NCBI GenBank assembly: GCA_034438135.1
Contig: DAOTTL010000363.1
Coordinates: 1 to 13,431 of the forward strand
Length of the DNA: 13,431 bases
Reading direction: 5' to 3'
From: Paraktedonobacter sp034438135
GTDB taxonomy: Bacteria > Chloroflexota > Ktedonobacteria > Ktedonobacterales > Ktedonobacteraceae
The notes beneath the pieces are model-generated. The model did not search any database. It saw only the letters and a list, made by a program, of their open reading frames with translations, and had not been told where the DNA came from. The position numbers and the translations under genes were made by a program. Shown in pieces: positions 5,769 to 13,353 of this stretch. How positions within the stretch are numbered: the stretch's first letter is position 1; each line of letters begins with the position of its first letter.

Positions 5769-7502
5769 TTATTTTTCAGATTCCTGGCTCTGCTTTTCGC
5801 GGTAGCGACTCAACAAACCACCGGAATGTCCATCGCTGGCTCCTATGCTGACTGGAACTCTCTGCTGAGTGACACGCTCTCTATCAGAGGCAATCTCTGA
5901 CGGTGAGAGCGATGAGCGCCCTGCTTGCGACGGCAACAATCTGGTTCTGCGCGGCATACCAGTACTGTTCTGGGCCAGGTGTCCATCCGTTTCTGGCATG
6001 TTCACTCCGACAGACCGTTCTGTCCTGCGTATACTACTCGCAATTGACTCCTCTGGGACGCGTGACCCCCTGAACGTTTGGAACGATGTTACCGCCGATG
6101 ATCTATTTGCCAATGGCCTTTCGGATACACTTGCATGGTCTGCAAATGGAGGTTGGTCTGCCCCTACACCTATAAACGGTATTTCTGGCCTAAACATCTC
6201 GTCTGTAAACGCTTGTTGAGATGAAGCTGAAGTTGCGGATGTTCCAAATGGGACTTCGGACACCGGTTGCCTGTTTGCCAACATGTTCTTCAGGCCAGGA
6301 GTTTCGCCTGTAAATGCTTGTTGAGGCGGGGTTGACGCTGTGGATGTTGGTTGCACGACGGATGTGCTGATGAAGGAAGGAATTGGCGTTGATGGGAAGC
6401 TATCAAACGATGACGGAGCCTGCGCAGTGAAGGATGAGGATATAGGCTTAACAACGCTCATGCTTTCGGTATTGGGAGAAAAGGAGAGTCTTTCGGTTGT
6501 GCGCTTTAACTCGCTAAACGAGCTAGTATTGTTAAAAAGTGAGATTGGTTGCTGGGTCAGACCGGGTTGTCGCTCGTGAGGTTTGCCAGCCAGAAGGGTT
6601 GCCAGTTCTTTGTTTCTGGTGATACGACGCCTGACAAAAAAGATCAGGAGAGCGAGAAACAGGACTAGAACCAGGGCGACCGGTATCAGTACAATTTTGA
6701 AAGGGCTGTTCGACTGATTGGTAGTAGTTGAAGGAGTTTTCTTTAGTTGAATATGCTGCTGTGCCAATGAGGTCTGAGGAGCGGTCTGAATGGACGCGGA
6801 TGTCCCGGTATAACCTGTGTTGAGCTGAGCCTGGGCAGTTGCAACAGACTGAGCATGGCGTGATGTATTCGCTGAAATTGTCGGCGTGGGCGTTGGAGTA
6901 ACGATTTGTGGGGCGTCAGCGCGATAGCGAAGCATGAGAGAGGTGACCTTGCCAGCCCAGAGACCGGATGAGGATGTGCCTACATATGTATGAGCCATAG
7001 AGTAAACGGTGGTCATGCCGCGTGTGACATAGACATTTTTGATCATTGAGAACCAATAGGTAACTGCGGCGGTAAAAGAGGGATAGATGGTATAGCCATC
7101 AAAGGCCGAGGGATAACCGCTACTGCCCCGAACGCTACCTGGATTATTATCGGCGCTGCCGACACCGGCTGCACCATCGTTTGTCTCGGTCCACCAGACG
7201 CCTAGAGCGAAGGCGTCGTCGATATTCTGGGCGCGTGCGGCGTTTTCAACGGTTTGACCAACTCCGACCATGGGACTGCCCATCTGGCGTAAAATGGTAT
7301 CGACATAGGAGCCTGGAAGGGTGGGAGCGCAGAGAAAACTATTGGAGATTGAACAGGTTGCGAGACTGCTGGTCGTTCTGGCATGAGTTGGTGCGGACTG
7401 CTGTGCGTGAAGCAGGAATGCCGAACCACCTCCAAGCAGGAGAACGATCAGACTTAATGCTAACAGACGCAATACTTGTTGTCGAATGATTCGTTTACTC
7501 AT
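5769..7502 (-). CDS. Membrane-anchored glucosaminidase/lysozyme-like protein with Ser/Thr-rich cytoplasmic tail
   Basis: 577 residues. A positively charged N-terminus is followed by a hydrophobic stretch (11-31) that is a signal peptide or anchor. An extracytoplasmic domain at about 63-195 resembles the glucosaminidase/lysozyme-like superfamily: WWTETN with E106 as candidate catalytic acid, a DNNPGSVRG stretch (118-126) and an aromatic-rich end. C50 and C58 could form a disulfide. A Thr/Pro/Ser/Gln linker (198-266) leads to a membrane helix at 269-290, then RRRITRNK, which places the rest inside the cell. The last ~285 residues are rich in Ser, Thr, Pro and Gln and look disordered, with QQAFT repeated at 394-398 and 429-433. 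It may cleave or only bind peptidoglycan. It lies upstream of two Ser/Thr kinases on the same strand, so the tail is a plausible phosphorylation target (inference). ATG at 7502 has only a weak Shine-Dalgarno match. The lysozyme-like assignment is from motif pattern alone. Confidence 0.75.
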   Translation of the reverse strand: MSKRIIRQQVLRLLALSLIVLLLGGGSAFLLHAQQSAPTHARTTSSLATCSISNSFLCAPTLPGSYVDTILRQMGSPMVGVGQTVENAARAQNIDDAFALGVWWTETNDGAAGVGSADNNPGSVRGSSGYPSAFDGYTIYPSFTAAVTYWFSMIKNVYVTRGMTTVYSMAHTYVGTSSSGLWAGKVTSLMLRYRADAPQIVTPTPTPTISANTSRHAQSVATAQAQLNTGYTGTSASIQTAPQTSLAQQHIQLKKTPSTTTNQSNSPFKIVLIPVALVLVLFLALLIFFVRRRITRNKELATLLAGKPHERQPGLTQQPISLFNNTSSFSELKRTTERLSFSPNTESMSVVKPISSSFTAQAPSSFDSFPSTPIPSFISTSVVQPTSTASTPPQQAFTGETPGLKNMLANRQPVSEVPFGTSATSASSQQAFTDEMFRPEIPFIGVGADQPPFADHASVSERPLANRSSAVTSFQTFRGSRVPEESIASSIRRTERSVGVNMPETDGHLAQNSTGMPRRTRLLPSQAGRSSLSPSEIASDRERVTQQRVPVSIGASDGHSGGLLSRYREKQSQESEK

Positions 7503-7562
7503 AATACGATCTATCTCTTTACAACTAATAAGCAGAGCAAAGATGACCCGTCAGTACCCGGC

Positions 7563-7599
7563 ACCTCCCTTCCCGCTCCACCTCCCGCATCTACCTCCC
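7563..7599 (-). repeat. Three GGGAGGT repeats in the 5' region of the membrane protein gene
   Basis: ACCTCCC occurs at 7563-7569, 7580-7586 and 7593-7599 on the plus strand, so the minus strand upstream of the gene starting at 7502 carries three GGGAGGT copies. Four GGG tracts fall within 33 bases (complements of 7567-7569, 7572-7574, 7584-7586 and 7597-7599), so a long-loop G-quadruplex is possible. Role unknown. Confidence 0.5.
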
Positions 7600-7752
7600 T
7601 CACTTACCTCGCTCTGCTTTGCGCGAAGCATTCTCACACCGACTGTCACACAGCCTCACGCAATGATACATTTCCCTCTATACATGTATGGACCTACTAC
7701 AAAAACGACTCCAGGCGACGATCTCTGTTCCAGGCTGATCTTCGTTCCAAAG

Positions 7753-7780
7753 AGAGAGATGTATGATGGTACATCTCTCT
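7753..7780. repeat. Perfect short inverted repeat
   Basis: AGAGAGATGTA (7753-7763) and TACATCTCTCT (7770-7780) are perfect 11-base arms around a six-base loop. No T-run follows on either strand. It could be an operator-like site or a structured leader element for a transcript from this divergent region; nothing in the sequence decides. Confidence 0.6.
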
Positions 7781-7926
7781 ACATATTTGCATATTCTACC
7801 ATGGACACGAAAGAATACACCATAAACTGGATTTCTATAGGTAGTATCTCCCACCAGTCCCGTAGTCGCCTCCACTATCACGCACCTTAAGCACTTGCGG
7901 TTGCAAGTATCCCTATGTAATCCTCT

Positions 7927-7939
7927 GCGGCGCAGCCGC
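7927..7939. repeat. GC-rich mini-hairpin ahead of the long hairpin
   Basis: GCGGC-GCA-GCCGC, with five-base arms, ends 10 bases before the long hairpin at 7950. The same pairing of a GC-rich mini-hairpin and a long hairpin recurs at 13275-13353. Confidence 0.6.
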
Positions 7940-7946
7940 TACATTT

Positions 7947-8009
7947 GGCGGGGAGATGGATGAGTTTTCAAACAACGTCGCTGTTTAAAAACTCATCCAT
8001 CTCCCCGTC
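7947..8009. repeat. Long hairpin, intergenic repeat family copy 1
   Basis: Arms starting at 7950 and ending at 8006 pair over about 28 positions with mismatches only at 7969/7987 and 7975/7981 and a loop of one base; wobble pairing can extend it to 7947-8009. The outer stem reads GAGATGGATGAGTTT. No T-run follows on either strand, and both neighbouring genes are transcribed away from it, so it is not an ordinary terminator for them. It shares its outer stem with the hairpin at 13301-13353. Confidence 0.85.
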
Positions 8010-8091
8010 CTTCAAAGGTGGGGGGCGACTTTACAAGCTGCAGAAAAATCAGAAAGAAAAACATACCCCTGGAGCAACCCTCGGTTTTTCG

Positions 8092-8120
8092 TTGCCCGAT
8101 AGCCGTACCTATGATATAGT
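8092..8120 (+). promoter_or_regulatory. Predicted promoter of the restriction-modification gene
   Basis: TTGCCC (8092-8097) and TATAGT (8115-8120) are separated by 17 bases on the plus strand. Transcription would start near 8127, about 45 to 56 bases before the candidate start codons. Identified by consensus match and correct position. Confidence 0.6.
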
Positions 8121-8170
8121 GAAACAACTGACTTTACGCTCCTGATTTTTCTTATCCTTAATAGATAGAG

Positions 8171-11100
8171 GTGGTGGATCTCGTGCCCAAAAAGCAAAAA
8201 GAGACCGGCCAACCGGTCCAACTGGCTAACACTCTCAGCTTGCCCAGGCATACAAATCAACGCCTGTTCTCCGATTATTTCCTTGATAGCATTATGGCTG
8301 GCGATAGCTGGAAAAATACGCCAGAATGGCAGGCCTTGATTGCCGAAGCTACGCCGATAATGACCAGGCTCAAGGATCTCTACAAGGGTTTCTCAATTTC
8401 GGCCCCTGCGGCGAACGAACCTCAGACTGAAAATGACTGGATTCGTCCGGTCCTGAAGGAGTTGGGGCACACATTTGAGGTTCAGGTCACGCTTAAGATG
8501 CCTGGACCAACGAGCGCCCAGCATCCTGATTATATTTTTTATGCCTCCGAAGAACAACTATTGGCCAATCGAGGGCGCGAACTGGATGATCGTGCTGCGC
8601 AATATGGAGCACTGGCAGTTGGCGATGCCAAGCAATGGGATGTACCACTCGATCAGATGCGCAAGGGAGCCAGCGATTCTTTCAGCAATAAAAACCCTTC
8701 GTTTCAGATTTTTTTCTATATGTTACATAGCAAGCTGCCCTGGGGTATCCTGACCAATGGACGCAAGTGGCGCTTATATCATGAAGCAACGGCTTATAAG
8801 CTTGAGGTCTACTACGAAATTGACCTGCCAGAATTATTAGCAAGCGAGGATGTCGAGCGTTTCTTGTATTTTTATGCGTTCTTTCGTCGGGCGGCATTTC
8901 AGCCTGGCTACGCTCTATCTCTGGAGCAACTGCTGACCGCCAGTGTCAGGTCAGCCCAAAAGATCCAGGATGATCTGCGAGAACAGGTTTACGAGGCGCT
9001 CAATTGCGTTGCTCAGGGCATTCTATCTTATCCTGCAAATAAGCTTACTCCCACGCCTGAAACCTGCCAGCTCATTTATGAGCACTCGTTGATCCTCCTC
9101 TATCGCTTACTCTTTATTTTTTACGCGGAGTCGCGTGACCTGTTACCCACAGAGAATAACTCTTATAGGAGCCGCTATAGTTTACGCGTAATTGCGAATC
9201 AGATACGTGGGGCGCTGGCTGACAGGGCTGTGCTTTTACCGCATGCTGATATTATCTGGTCGCAGTTGAAAACGCTCTTCAGAGGTATTGATCTTGGAGA
9301 GGAACTGCTGGATATCAGCACTTTTAATGGCGGCTTGTTCGATCCAGAGAAACATGCCTTTCTGGAAAGATATCCCGTGGGCGATCTGAGCCTGGCTCAG
9401 GCCATTGATAAGCTGGCGAGAAGACCTGTAGATGCACAGGATTTTTCGGAGGAGTCACTGATCGATTATCGGGATCTCTCTGAACGCCATCTGGGTACTA
9501 TCTATGAAGGGCTGCTGGAGTATACTCTGCATGTGGCGGACGAGCCAATGGCCGAATTGCGCTCTACAAATATGGTTGTGCCCAGGTCACAGGCACAGGA
9601 ACGCGACATTGTCCGCATGTACCAGCCCGGCTCTGTCTATCTCGTTACCGATACGGGCCAGCGTAAGACGACTGGCAGCTACTATACGCCTGACTATATC
9701 GTTAAATATATGGTTGAGCAAACGATCAAGCCGGTGCTGGAAGAGACGACACAGGGCTTGCAAAACGATGAGCAGCGGATTCAGGCGGTTCTGGCTGTGA
9801 ATGTGCTGGACCCGGCGATGGGTAGCGGTCACTTTCCGGTCGAGGTTGTAGAGTACATTGCCCGCTATCTGGTGGAATTGGGCGTACAGCCTGAAGGGAA
9901 AGATCCTCAGGAAGCTGATATGCTTTACTGGAAGAGGCGCGTGGCTCAGCATTGCATTTATGGGGTAGATGCGAATACGCTGGCGGTGGAACTGGCTAAG
10001 CTCTCGCTCTGGCTGGCCACTGCCGCCAAGGGCTATCCGCTGAACTTTCTGGATCACCATCTGCGACCCGGTAATGCGTTGATCGGCGCGTGGTTAGAGG
10101 AGGTTGCGACCAGCGAACATCCGCAGACAAAACTGGCTAAAAAGCATGCCTCTTCACTGCTTGATCTAGCTGAGGCGCACGCAGACGAAGATGCGGAGGT
10201 TGTGCAGTTTTCTATGCTGGAGGATCTGGAGTTTAGCCAGAATCTTAGCAGTGCATTGGATATTATGAGCAGCATTGAAGAGTCTCCCGGCAACACTATT
10301 CAGGAAGTTAAAGAGCAGGAGACCGCGTACGCCCATTTGCGTGAGTACTTTGCCAGTAAGTATCAGGATGTGATGAATCTGGGGGTCGCGCTGTTCTACG
10401 ATATTAAGATTGAAAATCGACTCTGGGGCGCTTATGCCGCTTATGCGATCAAGTCGCTTGAACAACAACAAGAGACGTTGGGCGCACAGCAGTTCGCGCA
10501 GATTGTTCAGCACGCTCACGCAATGGGTCAGCTCAGGCATTTCTTTCATTGGGAGCTGGAATTTCCAGATATCTTCTTCGAGCAGGATGGTACGCCTAAG
10601 GGCGCACGTGCTGGCTTTGATGCCATTGTTGGCAATCCTCCCTATGTTCGGCAGGAGAAGTTGGGTGCCGATAAGCCTTTTTACCAGAATCACTATGATA
10701 TTCATCATAACAGTGCCGATCTTTTCGTGTACTTCTTTGGGCAGGGACTGCGCCTGCTCCGCTCCGGTGGTCGCCTGGCTTATATCACGAGCAATAGCTG
10801 GCTACGCGCCAACTATGCCACGTCATTACGCCGTTTCCTCCGCCTGCACACAACGGTTGAACAGATTATCGATCTCGGCAATACCCGTGTCTTCGCGGAT
10901 GCCCCGGATCTCAGTCCCGCTATCCAGCTCGTGCGCAACCAACCTCCGCCCAATGGACATCAGACCAGGGTTTCGATCTTCGCGCGTGGCGAAACGATCA
11001 GCGAATTTCGTGAAGGTCTGGCGGGACGATTTTTCAATGTCTCGCTTCACGATCAACCTGATGAGGGCTGGCAACTCAAGAGCGACTCTTCACGTCTGCT

Positions 11101-12172
11101 TCTAACCCATCTGATAGCGCAGGGCAAACCTCTGGGCGAGGTTGTGGGTAAACGTATGTACCGTGGTGTCTTGACAGGGCTAAACGAAGCTTTTATCATC
11201 GATAGTGCCACATGCAAACGCCTGATTCAAGCTGATCCCGCCAGTGATAAGCTGATTAAACCGCTGGTGCGCGGCGAGGATCTACGTCCCTGGTACCAGG
11301 AAAATGAGGGGCGCTGGCTGATCTGTATTCCCAGCGGTTGGACGGCAGCTACATTTCCTGAAATCAACTCACGAGATGAAGCTCTAGCCTGGGAAAAGCT
11401 GGCAGCGGCTTATCCTAAACTGGCAGCTTATCTGGAACCCTTTGCCAGTGCAGGGCGCAAACGCCAGGATAAAGGACAGTTCTGGTGGGAGCTACGAGCT
11501 TGTGATTATTACGAAGAATTCAGCAAGACAAAAATATTTTATCCTGATATAGCTAAGAAGCCACGCTTCAGTTGGGGCAGTCCTGGAAGTTATACCAGTA
11601 ATACTGGTTATTTTATTCCAACAGAGTCCTATACCTTGCTCGGTCTCTTAAATTCACGAGTTAATTGGTTTGTTCTAACGCTTATTTCTCAGCCCCTGGC
11701 TGAGAGGAAAGGAGCGTTAATCTATCGCCTATTTTCTCAATATCTTGAGCGCCTCCCCATTCCTACACTTTCCGACGAGCAACGCACGCACATTGGAGAT
11801 CTGGCCCAACAGCTCACCTCCAGTGCTCAGAAACGCTATCAGGTACGTAGTTCGATGGCCCACCTCATCAAAAGCGACCTGGGAGGCGGACAGAGCAAAA
11901 TTACCGATAGATTGGATGAGTGGTTTCGGCTGGATTGGCAGGGTTTACGAGACGAGGTACGTAAATCATTTAAGCGCGAGATCCCGCTTAAAGAGCGAGG
12001 TGAATGGCAGACCATGTTCCGGGAAGAGCAGGAGAAAATTGAACGACTCACCGCCGAGATTGTTCAGTTAGAAGAGGAACTGAACACAGCAGTCTATACA
12101 GTGTATGGACTGAACAGGGATGAGATAGCGCTGATCGAGCAGGAGACAAAGTATCAGTACGGAGAATGGTAG
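8171..12172 (+). CDS. Single-chain type IIG-like restriction endonuclease / adenine methyltransferase
   Basis: Up to 1333 residues, predicted both to methylate adenine at its target and to cut unmodified DNA. The N-terminal nuclease region (about 85-240) has HPD at 118-120 and GDAK at 151-154, a PD-(D/E)XK layout, then WGILTNGRKWRLYH (191-204). A helical connector follows. The Eco57I-type methylase has motif X GSYYTPDYI (502-510), AdoMet motif I DPAMGSGHF (547-555), YGVDANTLAVELAKLSLWLA (597-616), a helical insertion of about 175 residues and NPPY at 822-825, the N6-adenine class. Residues about 985-1200 resemble the TaqI-like specificity domain. The C-terminus is charged and helical with a coiled coil near 1283-1306. 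No separate S or R subunit is nearby, consistent with self-sufficiency. The longest frame starts at GTG 8171, but AGAGGTGG sits at ideal spacing for GTG 8183 (1329 residues), which I prefer. Recognition sequence is not predictable. Confidence 0.9.
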   Translation: MVDLVPKKQKETGQPVQLANTLSLPRHTNQRLFSDYFLDSIMAGDSWKNTPEWQALIAEATPIMTRLKDLYKGFSISAPAANEPQTENDWIRPVLKELGHTFEVQVTLKMPGPTSAQHPDYIFYASEEQLLANRGRELDDRAAQYGALAVGDAKQWDVPLDQMRKGASDSFSNKNPSFQIFFYMLHSKLPWGILTNGRKWRLYHEATAYKLEVYYEIDLPELLASEDVERFLYFYAFFRRAAFQPGYALSLEQLLTASVRSAQKIQDDLREQVYEALNCVAQGILSYPANKLTPTPETCQLIYEHSLILLYRLLFIFYAESRDLLPTENNSYRSRYSLRVIANQIRGALADRAVLLPHADIIWSQLKTLFRGIDLGEELLDISTFNGGLFDPEKHAFLERYPVGDLSLAQAIDKLARRPVDAQDFSEESLIDYRDLSERHLGTIYEGLLEYTLHVADEPMAELRSTNMVVPRSQAQERDIVRMYQPGSVYLVTDTGQRKTTGSYYTPDYIVKYMVEQTIKPVLEETTQGLQNDEQRIQAVLAVNVLDPAMGSGHFPVEVVEYIARYLVELGVQPEGKDPQEADMLYWKRRVAQHCIYGVDANTLAVELAKLSLWLATAAKGYPLNFLDHHLRPGNALIGAWLEEVATSEHPQTKLAKKHASSLLDLAEAHADEDAEVVQFSMLEDLEFSQNLSSALDIMSSIEESPGNTIQEVKEQETAYAHLREYFASKYQDVMNLGVALFYDIKIENRLWGAYAAYAIKSLEQQQETLGAQQFAQIVQHAHAMGQLRHFFHWELEFPDIFFEQDGTPKGARAGFDAIVGNPPYVRQEKLGADKPFYQNHYDIHHNSADLFVYFFGQGLRLLRSGGRLAYITSNSWLRANYATSLRRFLRLHTTVEQIIDLGNTRVFADAPDLSPAIQLVRNQPPPNGHQTRVSIFARGETISEFREGLAGRFFNVSLHDQPDEGWQLKSDSSRLLLTHLIAQGKPLGEVVGKRMYRGVLTGLNEAFIIDSATCKRLIQADPASDKLIKPLVRGEDLRPWYQENEGRWLICIPSGWTAATFPEINSRDEALAWEKLAAAYPKLAAYLEPFASAGRKRQDKGQFWWELRACDYYEEFSKTKIFYPDIAKKPRFSWGSPGSYTSNTGYFIPTESYTLLGLLNSRVNWFVLTLISQPLAERKGALIYRLFSQYLERLPIPTLSDEQRTHIGDLAQQLTSSAQKRYQVRSSMAHLIKSDLGGGQSKITDRLDEWFRLDWQGLRDEVRKSFKREIPLKERGEWQTMFREEQEKIERLTAEIVQLEEELNTAVYTVYGLNRDEIALIEQETKYQYGEW

Positions 12173-12221
12173 AGTGAGAAACCATAGCGCGTGACTTCCA
12201 CTGGTTCCAGTACAGACAAAA

Positions 12222-12251
12222 GCCACCACAGAGCCATCCTTCTGTGGTGGC
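12222..12251. terminator. Hairpin terminator between convergent genes
   Basis: GCCACCACAG (12222-12231) and CTGTGGTGGC (12242-12251) are perfect 10-base arms. On the minus strand the stem is followed by TTTTGTCTG, so it best fits the amidohydrolase gene ending at 12282. On the plus strand only CTGATCATTT follows, a weak tail for the restriction-modification gene ending at 12172. It probably works for both converging transcripts. Confidence 0.7.
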
Positions 12252-12281
12252 CTGATCATTTACCCAGAGACTCACTCGTGT

Positions 12282-13204
12282 TCATTGACGAAAGCGGGGA
12301 AAGAGTGATTGAGCCGTTTCGGCACGAATCAGACTTTGCTCTTCTATCTGAAAACCAGGATAACTGGCGAATTCCGCCAGGCTCTGAGCAGCACCTACTT
12401 CTGGCCGTATAGGGAAATCTGTTCCGAAGAGAATATGCGAGGGACCTGTCAGCTCTTGTAATGCCTGGAAGACGGCGGGAGAGGTTGAAAGCGCCAGTTC
12501 ATAGTACAGTGTGCGTAGAGACGCCATTACATCTTCCGGCGTCAGGGCCATTCCTCCCCATTCACCGGCAATACTTAGTCGATACGCGAGATAGGGAATC
12601 GTTCCGCCCGCATGAGCCAGTATCCAGCGGATATTGGAATAGCGTGCAATTTTTTCGGTATAGACAAGATTCATAACCGCTCGGGTAGTATCAAACGTGA
12701 ATTCGTAGAGAGAGACATGGCGTCCAAAGAGAGGTAAGTTATCGCCAGCAGGTTCCCCTGGATGGACAAACACGACGGCAGAGCGTCTATGCAATTCGGC
12801 CAGGATCTCATCCATCCGCTCATCGCCGAGATAGATGCCCTGGTAATTACTCGGTAGAGCAAAGCCATCTCCCCCAACGTATCCAGCACATATGTCATTT
12901 CCTTCAAAGCTGCCTCTGGATCACCATAGGGAAGGTTTGCGAAAAACCCATAGTGCCGGGGGTCCTCACGACTGGTTTCCGCCAGGAAGTTATTGAACTG
13001 ATGAACCTGTTCAAGAGTTCCTGACCCCGGCATGGAGAGCAGGATGCCCGTAATACCCAGACGCTCCATCGCCTCGCGATCGCTCTGCATCGTCCAGACA
13101 GGAAATTTAATCTTGCCCCCATCAGACCCTGCAAGGAAGAGAGCTCTCTGGGCAGGAGTAATCGCGTGATGATGGTCATCAATTATCGGTACTGTTTCTG
13201 ACAT
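12282..13204 (-). pseudogene. ACMSD-like amidohydrolase/decarboxylase, frameshifted
   Basis: The two parts together give about 307 residues, normal for the amidohydrolase-2 family (aminocarboxymuconate-semialdehyde and gamma-resorcylate decarboxylase relatives), which usually decarboxylate or hydrolyse aromatic-derived acids with a bound metal. ATG at 13204 has AAAGGA upstream. Frame one carries DDHHH (9-13, the HxH ligands) and reads correctly to LDTLG at residue 111. There a run of five Cs on the plus strand (12871-12875) is one base short. As written, frame one leaves the family sequence and stops near 12671. With one extra base the chain continues GDGFALPSNYQGIYLGDE and then holds H148 (VHPGEP), H198 (AHAGG) and D263 (GTDFP), so all expected metal ligands survive. 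The break may be a real loss, a sequencing error in a homopolymer, or be bypassed by -1 slippage. Exact substrate unknown. Confidence 0.85.
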
Positions 13205-13241
13205 AGTAATTTTTCCTTTCGGTTTTCCTGATGAGTCATCC

Positions 13242-13260
13242 CTCATTTTGAGAAAATGAG
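13242..13260. repeat. Short AT-rich hairpin
   Basis: CTCATTTT and AAAATGAG are perfect eight-base arms around GAG, in the leader region of the amidohydrolase gene. There is no T-run on the minus strand, so it is more likely a leader structure or operator-like site than a terminator. Confidence 0.5.
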
Positions 13261-13274
13261 CAAACGCTTTTTCT

Positions 13275-13289
13275 GGCGGCTGCGCCGCC
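13275..13289. repeat. GC-rich mini-hairpin, second copy
   Basis: GGCGGC-TGC-GCCGCC, with six-base arms, ends 11 bases before the long hairpin at 13301, mirroring the pair at 7927-7939 and 7950. Confidence 0.65.
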
Positions 13290-13300
13290 ACGGCCTTGGG

Positions 13301-13353
13301 AGAGATGGCTGAGTTTGCTCGCAGCTTCGCTGCGAGCAAACTCAGCCATCTCT
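13301..13353 (+). repeat. Long perfect hairpin, intergenic repeat family copy 2
   Basis: Two perfect 25-base arms (13301-13325 and 13329-13353) close on a TTC loop. On the plus strand the stem runs into six Ts (13353-13358), a terminator-like form, but no plus-strand gene ends nearby; the closest ends at 12172. It could stop antisense or stray transcription from the plus strand, or be a repeat whose flanks happen to include Ts. The outer stem GAGATGGCTGAGTTT differs at one position from that of the hairpin at 7950-8006. Confidence 0.85.

Larger units (their letters stand above)
7503..8170. other. 668-bp divergent intergenic region
   Basis: This region separates the minus-strand membrane protein gene from the plus-strand restriction-modification gene. 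From left to right it holds a pyrimidine-rich stretch with ACCTCCC repeats (7563-7599), a short perfect hairpin (7753-7780), a weak ACTTGC/GCAAGT hairpin (7893-7908), a GC-rich mini-hairpin (7927-7939), a long hairpin (7947-8009) and a predicted promoter (8092-8120). A plus-strand open frame of about 134 codons (7486-7890) overlaps the neighbouring gene start, has an unstructured composition and no ribosome-binding site, so I do not call it a gene. I found no convincing promoter for the gene starting at 7502. Confidence 0.6.

Noticed and set aside
7486..7890. Plus-strand open frame of about 134 codons in the divergent intergenic region
   Set aside because: It overlaps the start of the minus-strand gene at 7502, has no ribosome-binding site, is rich in Pro/Ser/Leu from a pyrimidine-rich stretch, and has no recognisable domain.
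9587..10060. Minus-strand 157-codon open frame opposite the methylase
   Set aside because: Antisense shadow of a strongly supported gene; no motif, no ribosome-binding site considered credible.
10410..11105. Plus-strand 231-codon open frame inside the restriction-modification gene
   Set aside because: It is an out-of-frame shadow of the methylase region, whose true frame carries the NPPY motif and AdoMet-binding sequences.
8171..12172. BREX, DISARM or other multi-gene defence system built around a PglX-like methylase
   Set aside because: No BREX (pglZ, brxC, brxB) or DISARM (drmA, drmB, drmC) partner genes are in the window. The protein also carries its own PD-(D/E)XK region, which points to a solitary type IIG-like enzyme.
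13205..13339. N-terminal extension of the amidohydrolase reading frame back to an ATG at 13339
   Set aside because: The extension is translated mini-hairpin and long-hairpin sequence. The ATG at 13204 has a good AAAGGA site and starts the family's usual N-terminus with the HxH motif.
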